64,000 bases of DNA. It comes from Halobacillus_B rhizosphaerae (GTDB lineage: Bacteria > Bacillota > Bacilli > Bacillales > Halobacillaceae). How positions within the stretch are numbered: the first letter of the stretch is position 1; each line of letters opens with the position of its first letter. Shown one piece after another: positions 43,868-52,704 of this stretch. The stretch spans positions 682,001-746,000 of the forward strand of contig NZ_JAUTWQ010000001.1 of assembly GCF_046719735.1 (NCBI RefSeq), read 5' to 3'. Made by a program: the position numbers and the translations under genes. The notes beneath the pieces were generated by a model, which saw only the letters and a list, made by a program, of their open reading frames with translations, made no database searches and was not told where the DNA came from.

Positions 43868-44704
43868 ATGAAAACAACCGTACTAATCACTGGCGCCTCC
43901 AGTGGATTCGGACTTCAAACTGCAATTAAATGTGCCGAGCGAGGGTTTCAAGTAATCGCTGCTCTGAGAGATCCATCTAAGTCTAAAGTTTTTCTCACTG
44001 CAGGTCTGTCAGAAGAGACTTATCGCCGGATTGAAGTCTGGCAGCTCGATGTTACTAACACTGAGTCATTACTAAACTTTGAAAAGAAGTTAAACGAAAG
44101 GGGACGAATCGATGTGCTCGTAAATAATGCGGGCTATGCTGTAGGAGGTTTTGTAGAGCAAATTCCTGTGGAAGCTTACCGACGGCAATTTGAAACCAAT
44201 TTTTTTGGTGTAATCCGTGTAACCCAGGCAGTTCTTCCGCTAATGCGAAGTCAAAAATGCGGTAAAATCATTAATGTTAGCAGTATTAGCGGAGTGATTG
44301 GATTTCCCGGGCTTTCCGCTTATTCAGCATCCAAACATGCCTTAGAAGGTTTATCTGAAAGTTTGAGATTGGAGTTGAAGCCATTTGGCATTGACGTCGC
44401 GATTATCGAACCTGGTTCTTATCAAACAAATATCTGGTCCAAAGGCATGGAATTACCGAAAGAAGTACACGATTCTTATTCGCCATATGCATTTTACTTA
44501 CAGGCACTGCAGAATATCTTAAACCAGGTAAATCATAAGGATCCAAGAGAAGTAGCAGGATTAATTACAAATTTAGCGAGGAAAAAAAAGCTTCGCAATT
44601 TGAGATACCCAATAGGATCGGGTGTGAAAGCCACCCTTTTCTTTAAGAAGTTTCTTCCCTGGCGTTTACTAGAACAAATGATTTTGAAAAAAATCCTGCC
44701 TTAA
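43868..44704 (+). CDS. SDR family oxidoreductase
   Basis: A 278-residue classical short-chain dehydrogenase. TVLITGASSGFGLQTA is the cofactor loop, VLVNNAGYAVGG the NNAG motif, INVSSISG the catalytic Ser strand and YSASKHALEG the Tyr-Lys pair. The C-terminal region is longer and basic (KKKLRNLRYPIGSGVKA), as in membrane-associated retinol-dehydrogenase-like SDRs of Bacillus. Substrate unknown. AAGGAGG seven bases before the ATG. Confidence 0.87.
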   Translation: MKTTVLITGASSGFGLQTAIKCAERGFQVIAALRDPSKSKVFLTAGLSEETYRRIEVWQLDVTNTESLLNFEKKLNERGRIDVLVNNAGYAVGGFVEQIPVEAYRRQFETNFFGVIRVTQAVLPLMRSQKCGKIINVSSISGVIGFPGLSAYSASKHALEGLSESLRLELKPFGIDVAIIEPGSYQTNIWSKGMELPKEVHDSYSPYAFYLQALQNILNQVNHKDPREVAGLITNLARKKKLRNLRYPIGSGVKATLFFKKFLPWRLLEQMILKKILP

Positions 44705-44910
44705 TTATAAGTTCATTTCAAGAGCCGCTTCATCAATCTTGTAGAATCCTTCCATGTCCTTCCCTTTGGAAAGCATACGGTTGTGCTGGACGGAAGATTT
44801 TGAAATAATTTGATTTGCAGTTTATGGTATTTCATGTACTTACTAATTGCTCCATCGTTTTATTCGCATAGATTTCAGTATCTAATAACAACTGCAGAAA
44901 GAGGTTTTCA

Positions 44911-45456
44911 ATGGAAATAGAGTATTTTATCGGAATCGTTCCTCCAGAAGATTATCTAAAACGCATCGTAAAATTCCAAAACAAATGGATGGAGCAGATA
45001 AGAGTAGAACCCCATGTGACCCTGAAAGCGCAGGGGGGACTAACCTTAGACAAAAAGTGGATAAATAAGGTAAGGAAGGTTTGTCAGGACTTTCCGCCTT
45101 TTTCCCTTGCCTTAAGTCAACCAAGATTCTTTGGTGTAAATATACTGTACTTAAGTGTTCAATCTACGCTCTTATATGAGTTACACGAAAAATTAGTAAG
45201 GGAGATTTCGCCTTCTGATCAACTAATTCAAACTTATTTTGAATTAGTTGATTTTGTGCCGCACTTAACTTTAGGAAAAGAGGGGTATGGAGTATCTAAG
45301 CAAGACCTGCAGGATATGAAACTCTCGGTAGAAAAGGAATTGACTCCTTATCGAGCATTTGAAGTAGATTTCATTAGAATTTATGAAAAGAAACGTGAAC
45401 AACATAAATATGAGAGACTAGTAGATATAGATTTAGAAGGGCAATCTGAGAACTAA
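44911..45456 (+). CDS. 2'-5' RNA ligase family protein (2H phosphoesterase)
   Basis: A 181-residue 2H-superfamily protein. The two HxT motifs are PHVTLKAQGG near residue 35 and PHLTLGKEGY near residue 126, at the spacing expected for the pseudo-symmetric fold. Bacterial members hydrolyse or ligate 2',3'-cyclic or 2'-5' phosphodiesters, but the in vivo role of the Bacillus YjcG group is not known. AGAAAGAGG precedes the ATG at 44911. An HAD hydrolase follows after 42 bases. Confidence 0.82.
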   Translation: MEIEYFIGIVPPEDYLKRIVKFQNKWMEQIRVEPHVTLKAQGGLTLDKKWINKVRKVCQDFPPFSLALSQPRFFGVNILYLSVQSTLLYELHEKLVREISPSDQLIQTYFELVDFVPHLTLGKEGYGVSKQDLQDMKLSVEKELTPYRAFEVDFIRIYEKKREQHKYERLVDIDLEGQSEN

Positions 45457-45498
45457 CGAAGCTCTTTATAAAAAATTTAAAAAGGGAGTTCAAAAATA

Positions 45499-46149
45499 AT
45501 GACTCACGCTATCATTTTTGATATGGACGGAACACTGTTTCAAACGGATAAAATCCTTGAGTTGTCCCTCAACGATACATTTGACCTATTAAGATCCCGA
45601 AATGAATGGGACACCGATACACCAATCAATACTTACCGAGATATTATGGGCGTTCCTTTACCTAAAGTGTGGGAAACGTTATTGCCTTCCCATTCAAAAG
45701 AAGTCAGGGAACAATCAAATCAATTCTTCCTAGAAAGATTAGTTGAAAATATTAGAGAGGGGGAAGGGGCACTATATCCGAATGTAAAAAAGGTTTTCAC
45801 CTTTTTAAAAGAGAATAATTATTCCATTTACATAGCAAGTAACGGGCTGACCGAGTATTTAACAGCTATTGTGAGTTATTATCAACTGGATCATTGGATT
45901 ACAGAAACATTTAGTATTCAACAAATACAATCGCTCAATAAATCAGATCTGATAGAAACCATTATCCAAAAACACGGAATCACGAAAGGGGCTGTGGTCG
46001 GAGATCGGATTTCTGATATTAACGCCGCTAAAGAAAACGGCTTAACAGCAATCGGATGTAATTTTGACTTTGCACGGTCAGATGAGCTTTCTCAGGCAGA
46101 CCAGGTCATTGATGATTTAAAAGAGTTGAAAGCGATCTTCCTGAATTAA
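45499..46149 (+). CDS. HAD family hydrolase
   Basis: A 216-residue haloacid-dehalogenase phosphatase of subfamily IA. IIFDMDGTLFQT (nucleophile Asp8) is motif I, IYIASNG motif II, Lys near residue 151 (LNKSDLIE) motif III and VVGDRISDINAAKENG motif IV. The helical cap at residues 15-90 is like phosphoglycolate phosphatase or beta-phosphoglucomutase; the substrate is unknown. AAAGGGAG precedes the ATG. It ends at a strong terminator. Confidence 0.87.
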   Translation: MTHAIIFDMDGTLFQTDKILELSLNDTFDLLRSRNEWDTDTPINTYRDIMGVPLPKVWETLLPSHSKEVREQSNQFFLERLVENIREGEGALYPNVKKVFTFLKENNYSIYIASNGLTEYLTAIVSYYQLDHWITETFSIQQIQSLNKSDLIETIIQKHGITKGAVVGDRISDINAAKENGLTAIGCNFDFARSDELSQADQVIDDLKELKAIFLN

Positions 46150-46210
46150 TGGATTCAATACAGCCTGTTTGAAAGAGGTTCATATTCTTCACCAGGCCTC
46201 GTAGTACATA

Positions 46211-46250
46211 GAAAAGGGTGCGTTTACAATTTCGTAAACGCACCCTTTTC
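46211..46250. terminator. Bidirectional terminator between the HAD and aldolase genes
   Basis: Perfect 17-bp arms GAAAAGGGTGCGTTTAC and complement with a six-base loop. Suited to both converging genes. Confidence 0.9.
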
Positions 46251-46278
46251 AAATGATTATTTGAAATAATTATTCAGG

Positions 46279-47169
46279 TTATTTCTTATTAACAGAAGCA
46301 TCATAAATTGATTCTACTGCGTTATTCAATGCTTTATTAAACTCTTCATCCGTCTGGTTGGCATTTAAATCAGCTGCCAGCGCTCTTGAAAAGCTCGCAA
46401 TCAATCCGTGATTTTCTTTTAACTTCTCGTTTGCTTCATCACGAGAATAACCACCTGACAGAGCGACTACGCGGATCACGCGAGGATGATCAATCAGCTC
46501 TTTATAAGTGTTGGCTTTCGTTGGGATGGAAAGCTTCAGCATTACATTTTCATCGGCAGATAACTCATTTAAGTGTTTGAGTATTTCTTCTTTTAGAATT
46601 TCTTCAGATTTTTCCTTATTCTCACTGTGAATATTTACTTCCGGTTCGATAATTGGTACGAGGCCAGCGGAAATAATACGCTTTCCAAATTCAAACTGCT
46701 GATCCACTACTGCTTTGATGCCGCTAGTATTTGGCTCGTGAATCACAGAACGCATTTTAGTACCGAAAATCTTGCGCTCATTCGCTCGTCTCAGTGTTTC
46801 ATCTAAGTCATTAATCGGTTTCATCATTTGAACACCATTCTCCTGATCTGCCAGTCCTTTATCTACCTTAAGGAATGGAACGACGCCTTTATCTGCAAGG
46901 TAATCCGCCGTATATTTGCCTTCAATTTCGCGATCCATTGTTTGTTCGAATAGAATCGCTCCTAGAATATGGTCTGCATTAAAGGCAGGAGAAGTTATGA
47001 TCCTTGTGCGCATTTGGTGCACACGGTCAAACATCTCCTCCTCACTGGAATAGGAGTCTTCAGGTACGCCGTATCCTGCCAATGCTTTCGGTGTGCTGCC
47101 TCCGCTTTGGTCAAGGGCGGCGATAAAGCCTTTTCCGTTCTTGATTTTTTCTAATTGACTGTTGTTCAT
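46279..47169 (-). CDS. fda: Class I fructose-bisphosphate aldolase (staphylococcal Fda type)
   Basis: A 296-residue class I aldolase; it forms a Schiff base and needs no metal. GFIAALDQSGGSTPKALAGYG is the signature N-terminus, VPFLKVDKGL carries a conserved Lys, GLVPIIEPEVNI precedes the LKLSIPTKANTY strand that contains the Schiff-base lysine, and VVALSGGYSRDEAN binds phosphate. Most Bacillus use the class II FbaA; having this enzyme too suggests use in gluconeogenesis or under low zinc. GAGGAG precedes the ATG on the minus strand. Confidence 0.92.
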   Translation of the reverse strand: MNNSQLEKIKNGKGFIAALDQSGGSTPKALAGYGVPEDSYSSEEEMFDRVHQMRTRIITSPAFNADHILGAILFEQTMDREIEGKYTADYLADKGVVPFLKVDKGLADQENGVQMMKPINDLDETLRRANERKIFGTKMRSVIHEPNTSGIKAVVDQQFEFGKRIISAGLVPIIEPEVNIHSENKEKSEEILKEEILKHLNELSADENVMLKLSIPTKANTYKELIDHPRVIRVVALSGGYSRDEANEKLKENHGLIASFSRALAADLNANQTDEEFNKALNNAVESIYDASVNKK

Positions 47170-47348
47170 GCTAACACTCCTCTTTCCTAATAGTCTTTTA
47201 AAAAAACATCCATCCTTACTCTTCCCTTAATTCCCTTTTCCCTAACACAAATTTAGTTCATTAGGAAAAAAAACGAATAAATTTGGTTGAAATCAAAAAA
47301 TTTCTATTCTTTAATACATTTCTAAACTAAAGTTAATGTAAAAAGGGT

Positions 47349-47377
47349 TTGACATTTTTATCACTTATCTTAAAAAT
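47349..47377 (+). promoter_or_regulatory. Possible promoter of the XRE regulator gene
   Basis: TTGACA at 47349-47354 and an A/T-rich -10 (AAAAAT at 47372 with a 17-base spacer). A GTAATTGTAATTAC element directly downstream could be an autoregulatory operator. The -10 is weak, so this is tentative. Confidence 0.35.
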
Positions 47378-47424
47378 GTAATTGTAATTACTTTTTTTCA
47401 TAATTTTGATAAGGGGTTTAATAT

Positions 47425-47649
47425 ATGAAAAATAATATAAGAGAAATTAGAAAAGCAATGAAAATTTCTCAAGATGAATTAGGCAGCATCTGCCATGTTA
47501 CCAGGCAGACCATTAATGCTGTCGAAAACAATAAATACGATCCTACATTACAGCTTGCCTTCAAATTATCCGTCAATCTGAACACACTTATAGATGAACT
47601 CTTTATATTTGATGAGGAGGGAAAACATAAGAATGAGCAAACAAGATGA
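47425..47649 (+). CDS. XRE-family transcriptional regulator (YozG/YgzD-like)
   Basis: A 74-residue protein that is one HTH domain: IREIRKAMKISQDELGSICHVTRQTINAVENNKYDPTLQLAFKLSVNL. Such small regulators usually sit before a gene for a small membrane protein and are thought to repress their own operon. Here the following membrane gene starts inside its 3' end (47633) and is broken. GGGG lies ten bases before the ATG. Confidence 0.88.
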   Translation: MKNNIREIRKAMKISQDELGSICHVTRQTINAVENNKYDPTLQLAFKLSVNLNTLIDELFIFDEEGKHKNEQTR

Positions 47650-47731
47650 ATAACAGTTTAAAATTTTTATTGTCGGAGTGGTGGTCTGTTTTTGGACAAG
47701 TGTTTATGATTACAGGAAAATGAGACGATAA
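47633..47731 (+). pseudogene. Small membrane peptide downstream of the XRE gene, with in-frame stop
   Basis: ATG at 47633 is 11 bases after GAGGAGG (47614-47620). The frame reads MSKQDE, a TAA at 47651-47653, then QFKIFIVGVVVCFWTSVYDY and RKMRR before a second TAA at 47729. The hydrophobic stretch is a clear single membrane helix with a basic tail. The overlap with the regulator gene and the frame continuity suggest a gene recently broken at codon 7. Confidence 0.55.
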
Positions 47732-47796
47732 CATCAACAGTCGAATAGAACTTGCCATACTTCAGCAAGGATAAATTAATAGGAGGATGAACCTAT

Positions 47797-48150
47797 TTGA
47801 TTACACCGATCTTTAGAATTTTTGACAAGGAAAAGGCAGAATCATTTTACTTAGATTATTTAGGTTTTCAGGCCGATTGGGAACACCAGTATACGGCAGA
47901 CACGCCTTTATATTTTCAGGTATCCATAAATGGTGCCTGCATCCATTTATCTGAACATCATGGAGACGCTTCTCCCGGAAGCACGATAAGAATCCATATG
48001 GAGAATTTGAAAAATTATTATGCCTTACTGAAAGATAAGCCGTATCGATACTTTAATCCAGGACTGGAGAAAACCCCCTGGAATACTCTTGAGGTAACCG
48101 TGATTGATCCTTTTTCTAATCGAATCATTTTTTACGAAGATATAGAGTAA
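47797..48150 (+). CDS. Glyoxalase/bleomycin-resistance superfamily protein
   Basis: A 117-residue VOC-fold protein. The N-terminal half FRIFDKEKAESFYLDYLGF and the C-terminal TLEVTVIDPFSNRIIFYED are typical of the 'glyoxalase superfamily protein' group related to bleomycin-binding proteins; IHLSEHHGDASPGS is the dimer loop. Metal ligands are not complete, which suits a binding protein instead of an enzyme. The TTG at 47797 has AGGAGG ten bases upstream. Confidence 0.85.
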   Translation: MITPIFRIFDKEKAESFYLDYLGFQADWEHQYTADTPLYFQVSINGACIHLSEHHGDASPGSTIRIHMENLKNYYALLKDKPYRYFNPGLEKTPWNTLEVTVIDPFSNRIIFYEDIE

Positions 48151-48237
48151 CGACTCATAAATCAGTTCTGCTCAGGTAAAAAAGGCAATATAAGCTGCCT
48201 GCTGTCAATGATTACATAACGACTTAATGAAGGTGAA

Positions 48238-49383
48238 ATGATGGAGCGAATTATATTTATTAACGAGGAATGTAAAATTAAATACCGAAGCGAAGAAATC
48301 GTTTTATTACCTAAGGAATTCCAGCTGCTGCAGTTTCTATATCATTCCCCGTCGCGGATCTTCTCAAGGCAGGAACTTCTCGACCAAGTTTGGCCCATGT
48401 GTGCTCCTATAGACAGAACCGTTGACGATCATATTTACCGGTTAAGAAAGAAACTGGTCCCTGTGGATACTTTCATCAGCATACAAACCATTCGGGGACA
48501 GGGTTATCTGCTGAATCTTCGTAAGAGCATTCATAATAGTCCATTATTAAAAGACGAAGAAGTCTCTTCAAATGTAAAAAATCTCTTTCATAAATATCAT
48601 CTCTACGGCGAAGGGGCTGCCCTGAAGCTGCTGGAAGAAAACCAAGCGGTGTTCGGTTTTGAACTAGATGTGCAAAGCCGACTCTACCTTCACTTCATGA
48701 ATGGCGATTTTAAATGGTTCTTAGATTCACAGGAGATTTCATTCTGGGAAAAGTGCTACTATTACCTGCACATCTACTCCCTTATGGAACCTGATAAAAG
48801 TAAAACGCTCGAATATTTCACTAAAGCCTTAGCAGCAAAGAATTTGCCTGAATTTCATCGACTTGAAATAAAACTGTTGAATCGTTTGCCGCTTTTCATA
48901 TTTACAAAGCAAATGAAGAAAGCAGAAAAGATGATCATTGACGCGAAGCAGGACATTCAAGAGCAAGATCTGGCTGGATTTAAGCCTCTGATCTTACTTA
49001 TTGAGCTTTATCTCCTATTGCTCCGTAAAGAGCATTTACATGTAAAGAAAAAGATGGAGAATTTAGAACAAGTGCTGGCAGATTTTCCGTTTTCCAGAGA
49101 AAAAGCTAGTTTTTTAGTCATTAAAGGCGTGTACTCCTTGACTAGTGATCATGGGGACGAAGCAAGCAGCTATTTCAAACAAGCCTTTGAAATGTTCCGG
49201 CAAGCTAAATATGTACCTGGTTTATTGATGGCACACGCAATAATTTTGTTTTATTTGAAAGAGTTTAACATAAAAAACGACCTATCTGCCGTTTATCAAA
49301 AGAAATGGGAAGGGTACGCAGAAGAATACAAGTTTAACGTGTTAAAACCAAAGATTGCAAAACTTCTCGATGATTACTTATAA
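48238..49383 (+). CDS. Winged-helix regulator with C-terminal TPR-like domain
   Basis: A 381-residue cytosolic regulator. Residues 1-95 form an OmpR/PhoB-type DNA-binding domain (LLPKEFQLLQFLYHSPSRIF, SRQELLDQVW, VDDHIYRLRKKL, IQTIRGQGYLL) without a receiver domain. Residues 110-381 are helical hairpins resembling TPRs, as in SARP- and ToxR-like one-component regulators. Its likely target is the MFS gene 94 bases downstream on the same strand. AAGGTGA lies upstream of the ATG. Confidence 0.82.
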   Translation: MMERIIFINEECKIKYRSEEIVLLPKEFQLLQFLYHSPSRIFSRQELLDQVWPMCAPIDRTVDDHIYRLRKKLVPVDTFISIQTIRGQGYLLNLRKSIHNSPLLKDEEVSSNVKNLFHKYHLYGEGAALKLLEENQAVFGFELDVQSRLYLHFMNGDFKWFLDSQEISFWEKCYYYLHIYSLMEPDKSKTLEYFTKALAAKNLPEFHRLEIKLLNRLPLFIFTKQMKKAEKMIIDAKQDIQEQDLAGFKPLILLIELYLLLLRKEHLHVKKKMENLEQVLADFPFSREKASFLVIKGVYSLTSDHGDEASSYFKQAFEMFRQAKYVPGLLMAHAIILFYLKEFNIKNDLSAVYQKKWEGYAEEYKFNVLKPKIAKLLDDYL

Positions 49384-49477
49384 AGCAGAGTTATAAAAAA
49401 AGTTTCCCCTCTGATATTCCTATGACATTCACTCGTTATGATTGAAACAGGAATTAATAACGAGGGGGAAGTAAGAT

Positions 49478-50755
49478 ATGTCGAGTCCTGAGTTGATTTG
49501 GAAAAACCGAAATTTCATCAAATTCTTTGCAGCCAATGCGCTTTCCAATTTAGGGAACTGGTTTGATTTTGTATCCGTACTCATTTTATTCCGGTACACG
49601 TGGAAAGCTGACCCGATGCTGATTGCTCTTATTCCGGTCATGTATGCCGTCCCAAGCATTCTTTTCGGTCAGTTTGCTGGAGTGTTTGCGGATCAAAAAG
49701 ATCAACTGAAAATTCTAGTCTATTCTGATTGGATACGAGCAGGTTTAACTGTATTGCTTATTGTCTCTCCAGCACCACTGTTTGCATTACCTGTTCTGTT
49801 ACTCCGAAATACAGCTGGAGTTGTGAGCTTACCGGCTCAGCAGGCATTAATGAGAAAGATAGTCGAAGAAGAAGATATTATGAAGGCGGTGACTTTAAAC
49901 GGCAGTCTCTTTCAGCTGGTAAAAGTGATTGGGCCACTTATCGGAGGTTCAGTGGCAAGCCTTTTATCTCCCCGTTTTTCTATAGGAGTGAATGCTGTTT
50001 CCTTCATGTTATCTGCTATCGTTCTGCTTCGAATTCGTATAAGACAGCAGAACGATAGGACACAAGCTGAACGTTCTTCCTCAGCAAAACCATCTCATTT
50101 TCTTTCTTCTTGGAAAGAAGGCTGGATGATTGTATTAAGGAACAGAATCCTTCTAGCCAGTGTTCTATTCGGAATAGGCAGTACCTTAACGATACAGATG
50201 ATTGACGCCCAGATCGTGACATTGTTCAGTGAAGTCTTTCCGAACACCTCCGAGATTACAGGGTGGGCCATTTCATCAATCGGAATTGGTTCCCTTCTTA
50301 TAGTTCTTCTTTTGAACAGAATGAACAGTATGAGTAAGTATGGGTGGTTCTTCGGCGGCGGATCTCTGCTCATAGGCGTTATGGTCTGGGGATTTGGGTT
50401 TTTAGCGAATTATAACTACAGTCTTCTGGCGATTTGTCTCTCGTTAATTGGAGGGGTTGGCAATGGAATGGTGTATGCAGCTGTAAATTATCTTATTCAG
50501 AAAGAACCACCGCAGCATGCTATTGGAAGAGTTTCTGGAATCTTGGACTCCACTTTGAGCGTTCTGTTTATCGCTGGCCCCTTACTTGGTGGTGTTATGA
50601 TTAGTCAGTTTGGTATATTTGCAGCATTTAAAGGAATTGGGATGAGTTTAACCTTCCTCGGCTTTAGCGGAATCCTACTTCAAAAGCTCCTCTGGAAGAG
50701 GAACAAAAATACAGATAACAACAAGATTAAAAGTGATGGAGAAGCCGTCTCCTGA
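49478..50755 (+). CDS. MFS transporter (macrolide-efflux-like, DHA3 type)
   Basis: A 425-residue twelve-helix transporter. FIKFFAANALSNLGNWFDFVSVLIL at the start, GQFAGVFADQKDQLKILVYSDWIRAG (loop 2-3) and LPAQQALMRKIVEEEDIMKAVTLNGS are the hallmarks of the MFS_3/DHA3 branch that includes macrolide exporters. The substrate is unknown; control by the upstream winged-helix/TPR protein is plausible. GAGGGGGAAG precedes the ATG at 49478. Confidence 0.88.
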   Translation: MSSPELIWKNRNFIKFFAANALSNLGNWFDFVSVLILFRYTWKADPMLIALIPVMYAVPSILFGQFAGVFADQKDQLKILVYSDWIRAGLTVLLIVSPAPLFALPVLLLRNTAGVVSLPAQQALMRKIVEEEDIMKAVTLNGSLFQLVKVIGPLIGGSVASLLSPRFSIGVNAVSFMLSAIVLLRIRIRQQNDRTQAERSSSAKPSHFLSSWKEGWMIVLRNRILLASVLFGIGSTLTIQMIDAQIVTLFSEVFPNTSEITGWAISSIGIGSLLIVLLLNRMNSMSKYGWFFGGGSLLIGVMVWGFGFLANYNYSLLAICLSLIGGVGNGMVYAAVNYLIQKEPPQHAIGRVSGILDSTLSVLFIAGPLLGGVMISQFGIFAAFKGIGMSLTFLGFSGILLQKLLWKRNKNTDNNKIKSDGEAVS

Positions 50756-50798
50756 TCCAAAAGGGAAGAGACATCTTCAAATGAAAAGGAGAAAATCT

Positions 50799-51347
50799 AT
50801 GAGAATTGATCGTTCAATGAATATCACTGTGACAGATTATAATAAAAGTTGGGGGAAGTTGTATCAAAAAGAAGCAAAAGTAATTCAGGATGTGTTAAAA
50901 AGCGAACTCGTTGAGATTTACCATATAGGCAGTACGGCAGTACCCTATTTAAAAGCTAAACCTGTCATTGATATGATGCCGATCGTCAAGGATATTAAAC
51001 GGCTGGATCAGTTTAATCAAAAAATGATCGAAATAGGCTATGAACCTCTAGGAGAATTAGGAATTTCCGGACGTAGATACTTTCGAAAAGGGGGAGAAAA
51101 CAGAACTCATCAAATCCATATTTTTCAGTATGATCATTCCTCAGAAATCGAACGCCATCTAGCCGTCCGCGATTATTTAAGGGTTCATGATGATGAGAGG
51201 ACTACATACGGGGATTTAAAAGCACGACTCGCTCAGGAATTCCCAAATGACATTGATGCGTATAGTAAGGGGAAAAATGATTTTGTTAAACTTCTGGAGC
51301 AAAGAGCAATTTCATGGTGGAAAGAAGGTGTGGAAAAATCAAATTAA
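50799..51347 (+). CDS. GrpB family protein (UPF0157)
   Basis: A 182-residue nucleotidyltransferase-like protein of the GrpB/UPF0157 family. The core reads YHIGSTAVPYLKAKPVIDMMPIV, then GRRYFRKGGENRTHQIHIF and HLAVRDYLRVHDDE. Related domains are fused to dephospho-CoA kinase in some bacteria; the stand-alone function is not settled. The ATG at 50799 is picked because AAAGGAG lies seven bases upstream; the frame is open further up inside the MFS gene. The end overlaps the start region of the Nudix gene. Confidence 0.85.
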   Translation: MRIDRSMNITVTDYNKSWGKLYQKEAKVIQDVLKSELVEIYHIGSTAVPYLKAKPVIDMMPIVKDIKRLDQFNQKMIEIGYEPLGELGISGRRYFRKGGENRTHQIHIFQYDHSSEIERHLAVRDYLRVHDDERTTYGDLKARLAQEFPNDIDAYSKGKNDFVKLLEQRAISWWKEGVEKSN

Positions 51348-51361
51348 AGGCAGAGGAAAAA

Positions 51362-51806
51362 GTGTATAACCAAACATTATGCTTTATAAAAAGAAAAGAT
51401 GAATTACTTATGTTAAATCGAGAATCCGCACCTGTTAAAGGTCTCTGGAACGGTGTTGGCGGGAAAATAAAAATGAATGAAACCGCAAAAGAATGTGCGA
51501 GGAGAGAGGTGAAAGAAGAAACCGCTCTTAAAGTTCATCTTGATGAACTCGTTTACAAAGGTCTCATAACCTGGGAAGCAGACGGCTCCGATAAGGGCGG
51601 CATGTATGTTTACTTAATAAATTTGCCTAAGGATTTTTCCTTTCCAACCCCTAAAAAGGTTAGAGAAGGAATTTTAGATTGGAAAAAAATCTCGTGGCTA
51701 GTGGATGATCAAAACTTGGGGACTGGAGAAATGCCCCCCCCCATTATTTGCCCAACCTGTTAAGGAACTCCCCGCCCATGGAACATATGTTCGTTTTAAG
51801 GGATAA
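51362..51806 (+). pseudogene. Nudix hydrolase (8-oxo-dGTP diphosphatase-like), frameshifted at a C9 tract
   Basis: A MutT-like Nudix protein: YNQTLCFIKRKDELLMLNRES, then the Nudix box GKIKMNETAKECARREVKEE with its catalytic glutamates. As given, the frame ends at a TAA at 51761-51763 after a run of nine C (51734-51742). With eight C the frame would read on as MPPPLFAQPVKELPAHGTYV and end FKG at 51806, a natural C-terminus. So the last 20-odd residues are lost by a one-base slip, which may be real, phase-variable or a sequencing error. The catalytic core is intact. GTG at 51362 follows GAGGAAAA. Confidence 0.75.
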
Positions 51807-51864
51807 AAAAACAACCAAATACGAATACCACAGACATTTCCTATAGAAGAAAAGGAGAATACAA

Positions 51865-52506
51865 ATGAAATGGTTCATCACCCTACTCGGGGTCCTTTTA
51901 CTTGTCACTGGATGTACACAGGAAGGAAGCACTGATACACAAAATAATCAAAAGAACCCACAAACCCAGTCGAAAGAAGATTTCTCTTCAACCGCTTTGA
52001 AAATTAAACCCGCCAAACTTTCGAAAAGAGAAAAGAGCCTTGTTAATCAAATCGGGGCTGACTATCAAACCTTTTACACCGTAGATGGAAAAATAAAGAG
52101 CGGGGAAGTATTTGTGAGTTCGATTATCATTTTTAAAAAAGGAAAACAGAAAGAAGCTCTTTCTTCTCCTGTTAATCAAACAGGTTTTAGCTCTGGCTTG
52201 CACTCGTTCCAACTTCAGATGGAGAAGAAAACGACTTTTCTTACTATTGGAGCTCCAAATGGCTATGCGAAAGGCTCAACGACAACTCCTGGAAGTTTAG
52301 GTGCTTTTATGTTTAAAAAGTTTGATAATAATGAAATCACCCTGAAGAAAGACGCCCCCGTTTATTTATCTTATTTAATCGGTTCAAGTAAGAATACAGT
52401 GACTTCACAGGATAACGAGGACATGACCACTTTACCTAAGTCAGTAAAAAATGCAGAATTTGCTGTCGTATTTAAAGTGGAGCTAAAGGATTCTTCAGAT
52501 TTGTAA
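51865..52506 (+). CDS. Putative lipoprotein
   Basis: A 213-residue exported protein. The signal peptide MKWFITLLGVLLLVTGC ends in the lipobox VTGC (Cys17), so it should be diacylglyceryl-anchored on the outer membrane face. A polar linker rich in Gln/Asn follows, then a beta-rich domain with no family I recognise. AAAGGAG lies seven bases before the ATG, and a terminator follows. Confidence 0.8.
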   Translation: MKWFITLLGVLLLVTGCTQEGSTDTQNNQKNPQTQSKEDFSSTALKIKPAKLSKREKSLVNQIGADYQTFYTVDGKIKSGEVFVSSIIIFKKGKQKEALSSPVNQTGFSSGLHSFQLQMEKKTTFLTIGAPNGYAKGSTTTPGSLGAFMFKKFDNNEITLKKDAPVYLSYLIGSSKNTVTSQDNEDMTTLPKSVKNAEFAVVFKVELKDSSDL

Positions 52507-52609
52507 TTTGCAGCCCTGGTGGAGCTTGTGTTTTTACGAAAAGGTGTAAAGGAATTAACGAGCAGTCCTTATGAAGCAGAATAGATCCAGGAATCGAATA
52601 ATAATTAGG

Positions 52610-52638
52610 AAGGGCGCCGTGTCAGGCGTCCTTTTTTT
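52610..52638 (+). terminator. Terminator after the lipoprotein gene
   Basis: Arms AGGGCGCC / GGCGTCCT (one G-U) with a six-base loop, followed by seven T. Confidence 0.85.
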
Positions 52639-52704
52639 ACATAATTTATAGAAACAAAGCCATAGTGCAGTGGCACTCGCGTGACTACAAGGAGGGTGGA
52701 TGAA

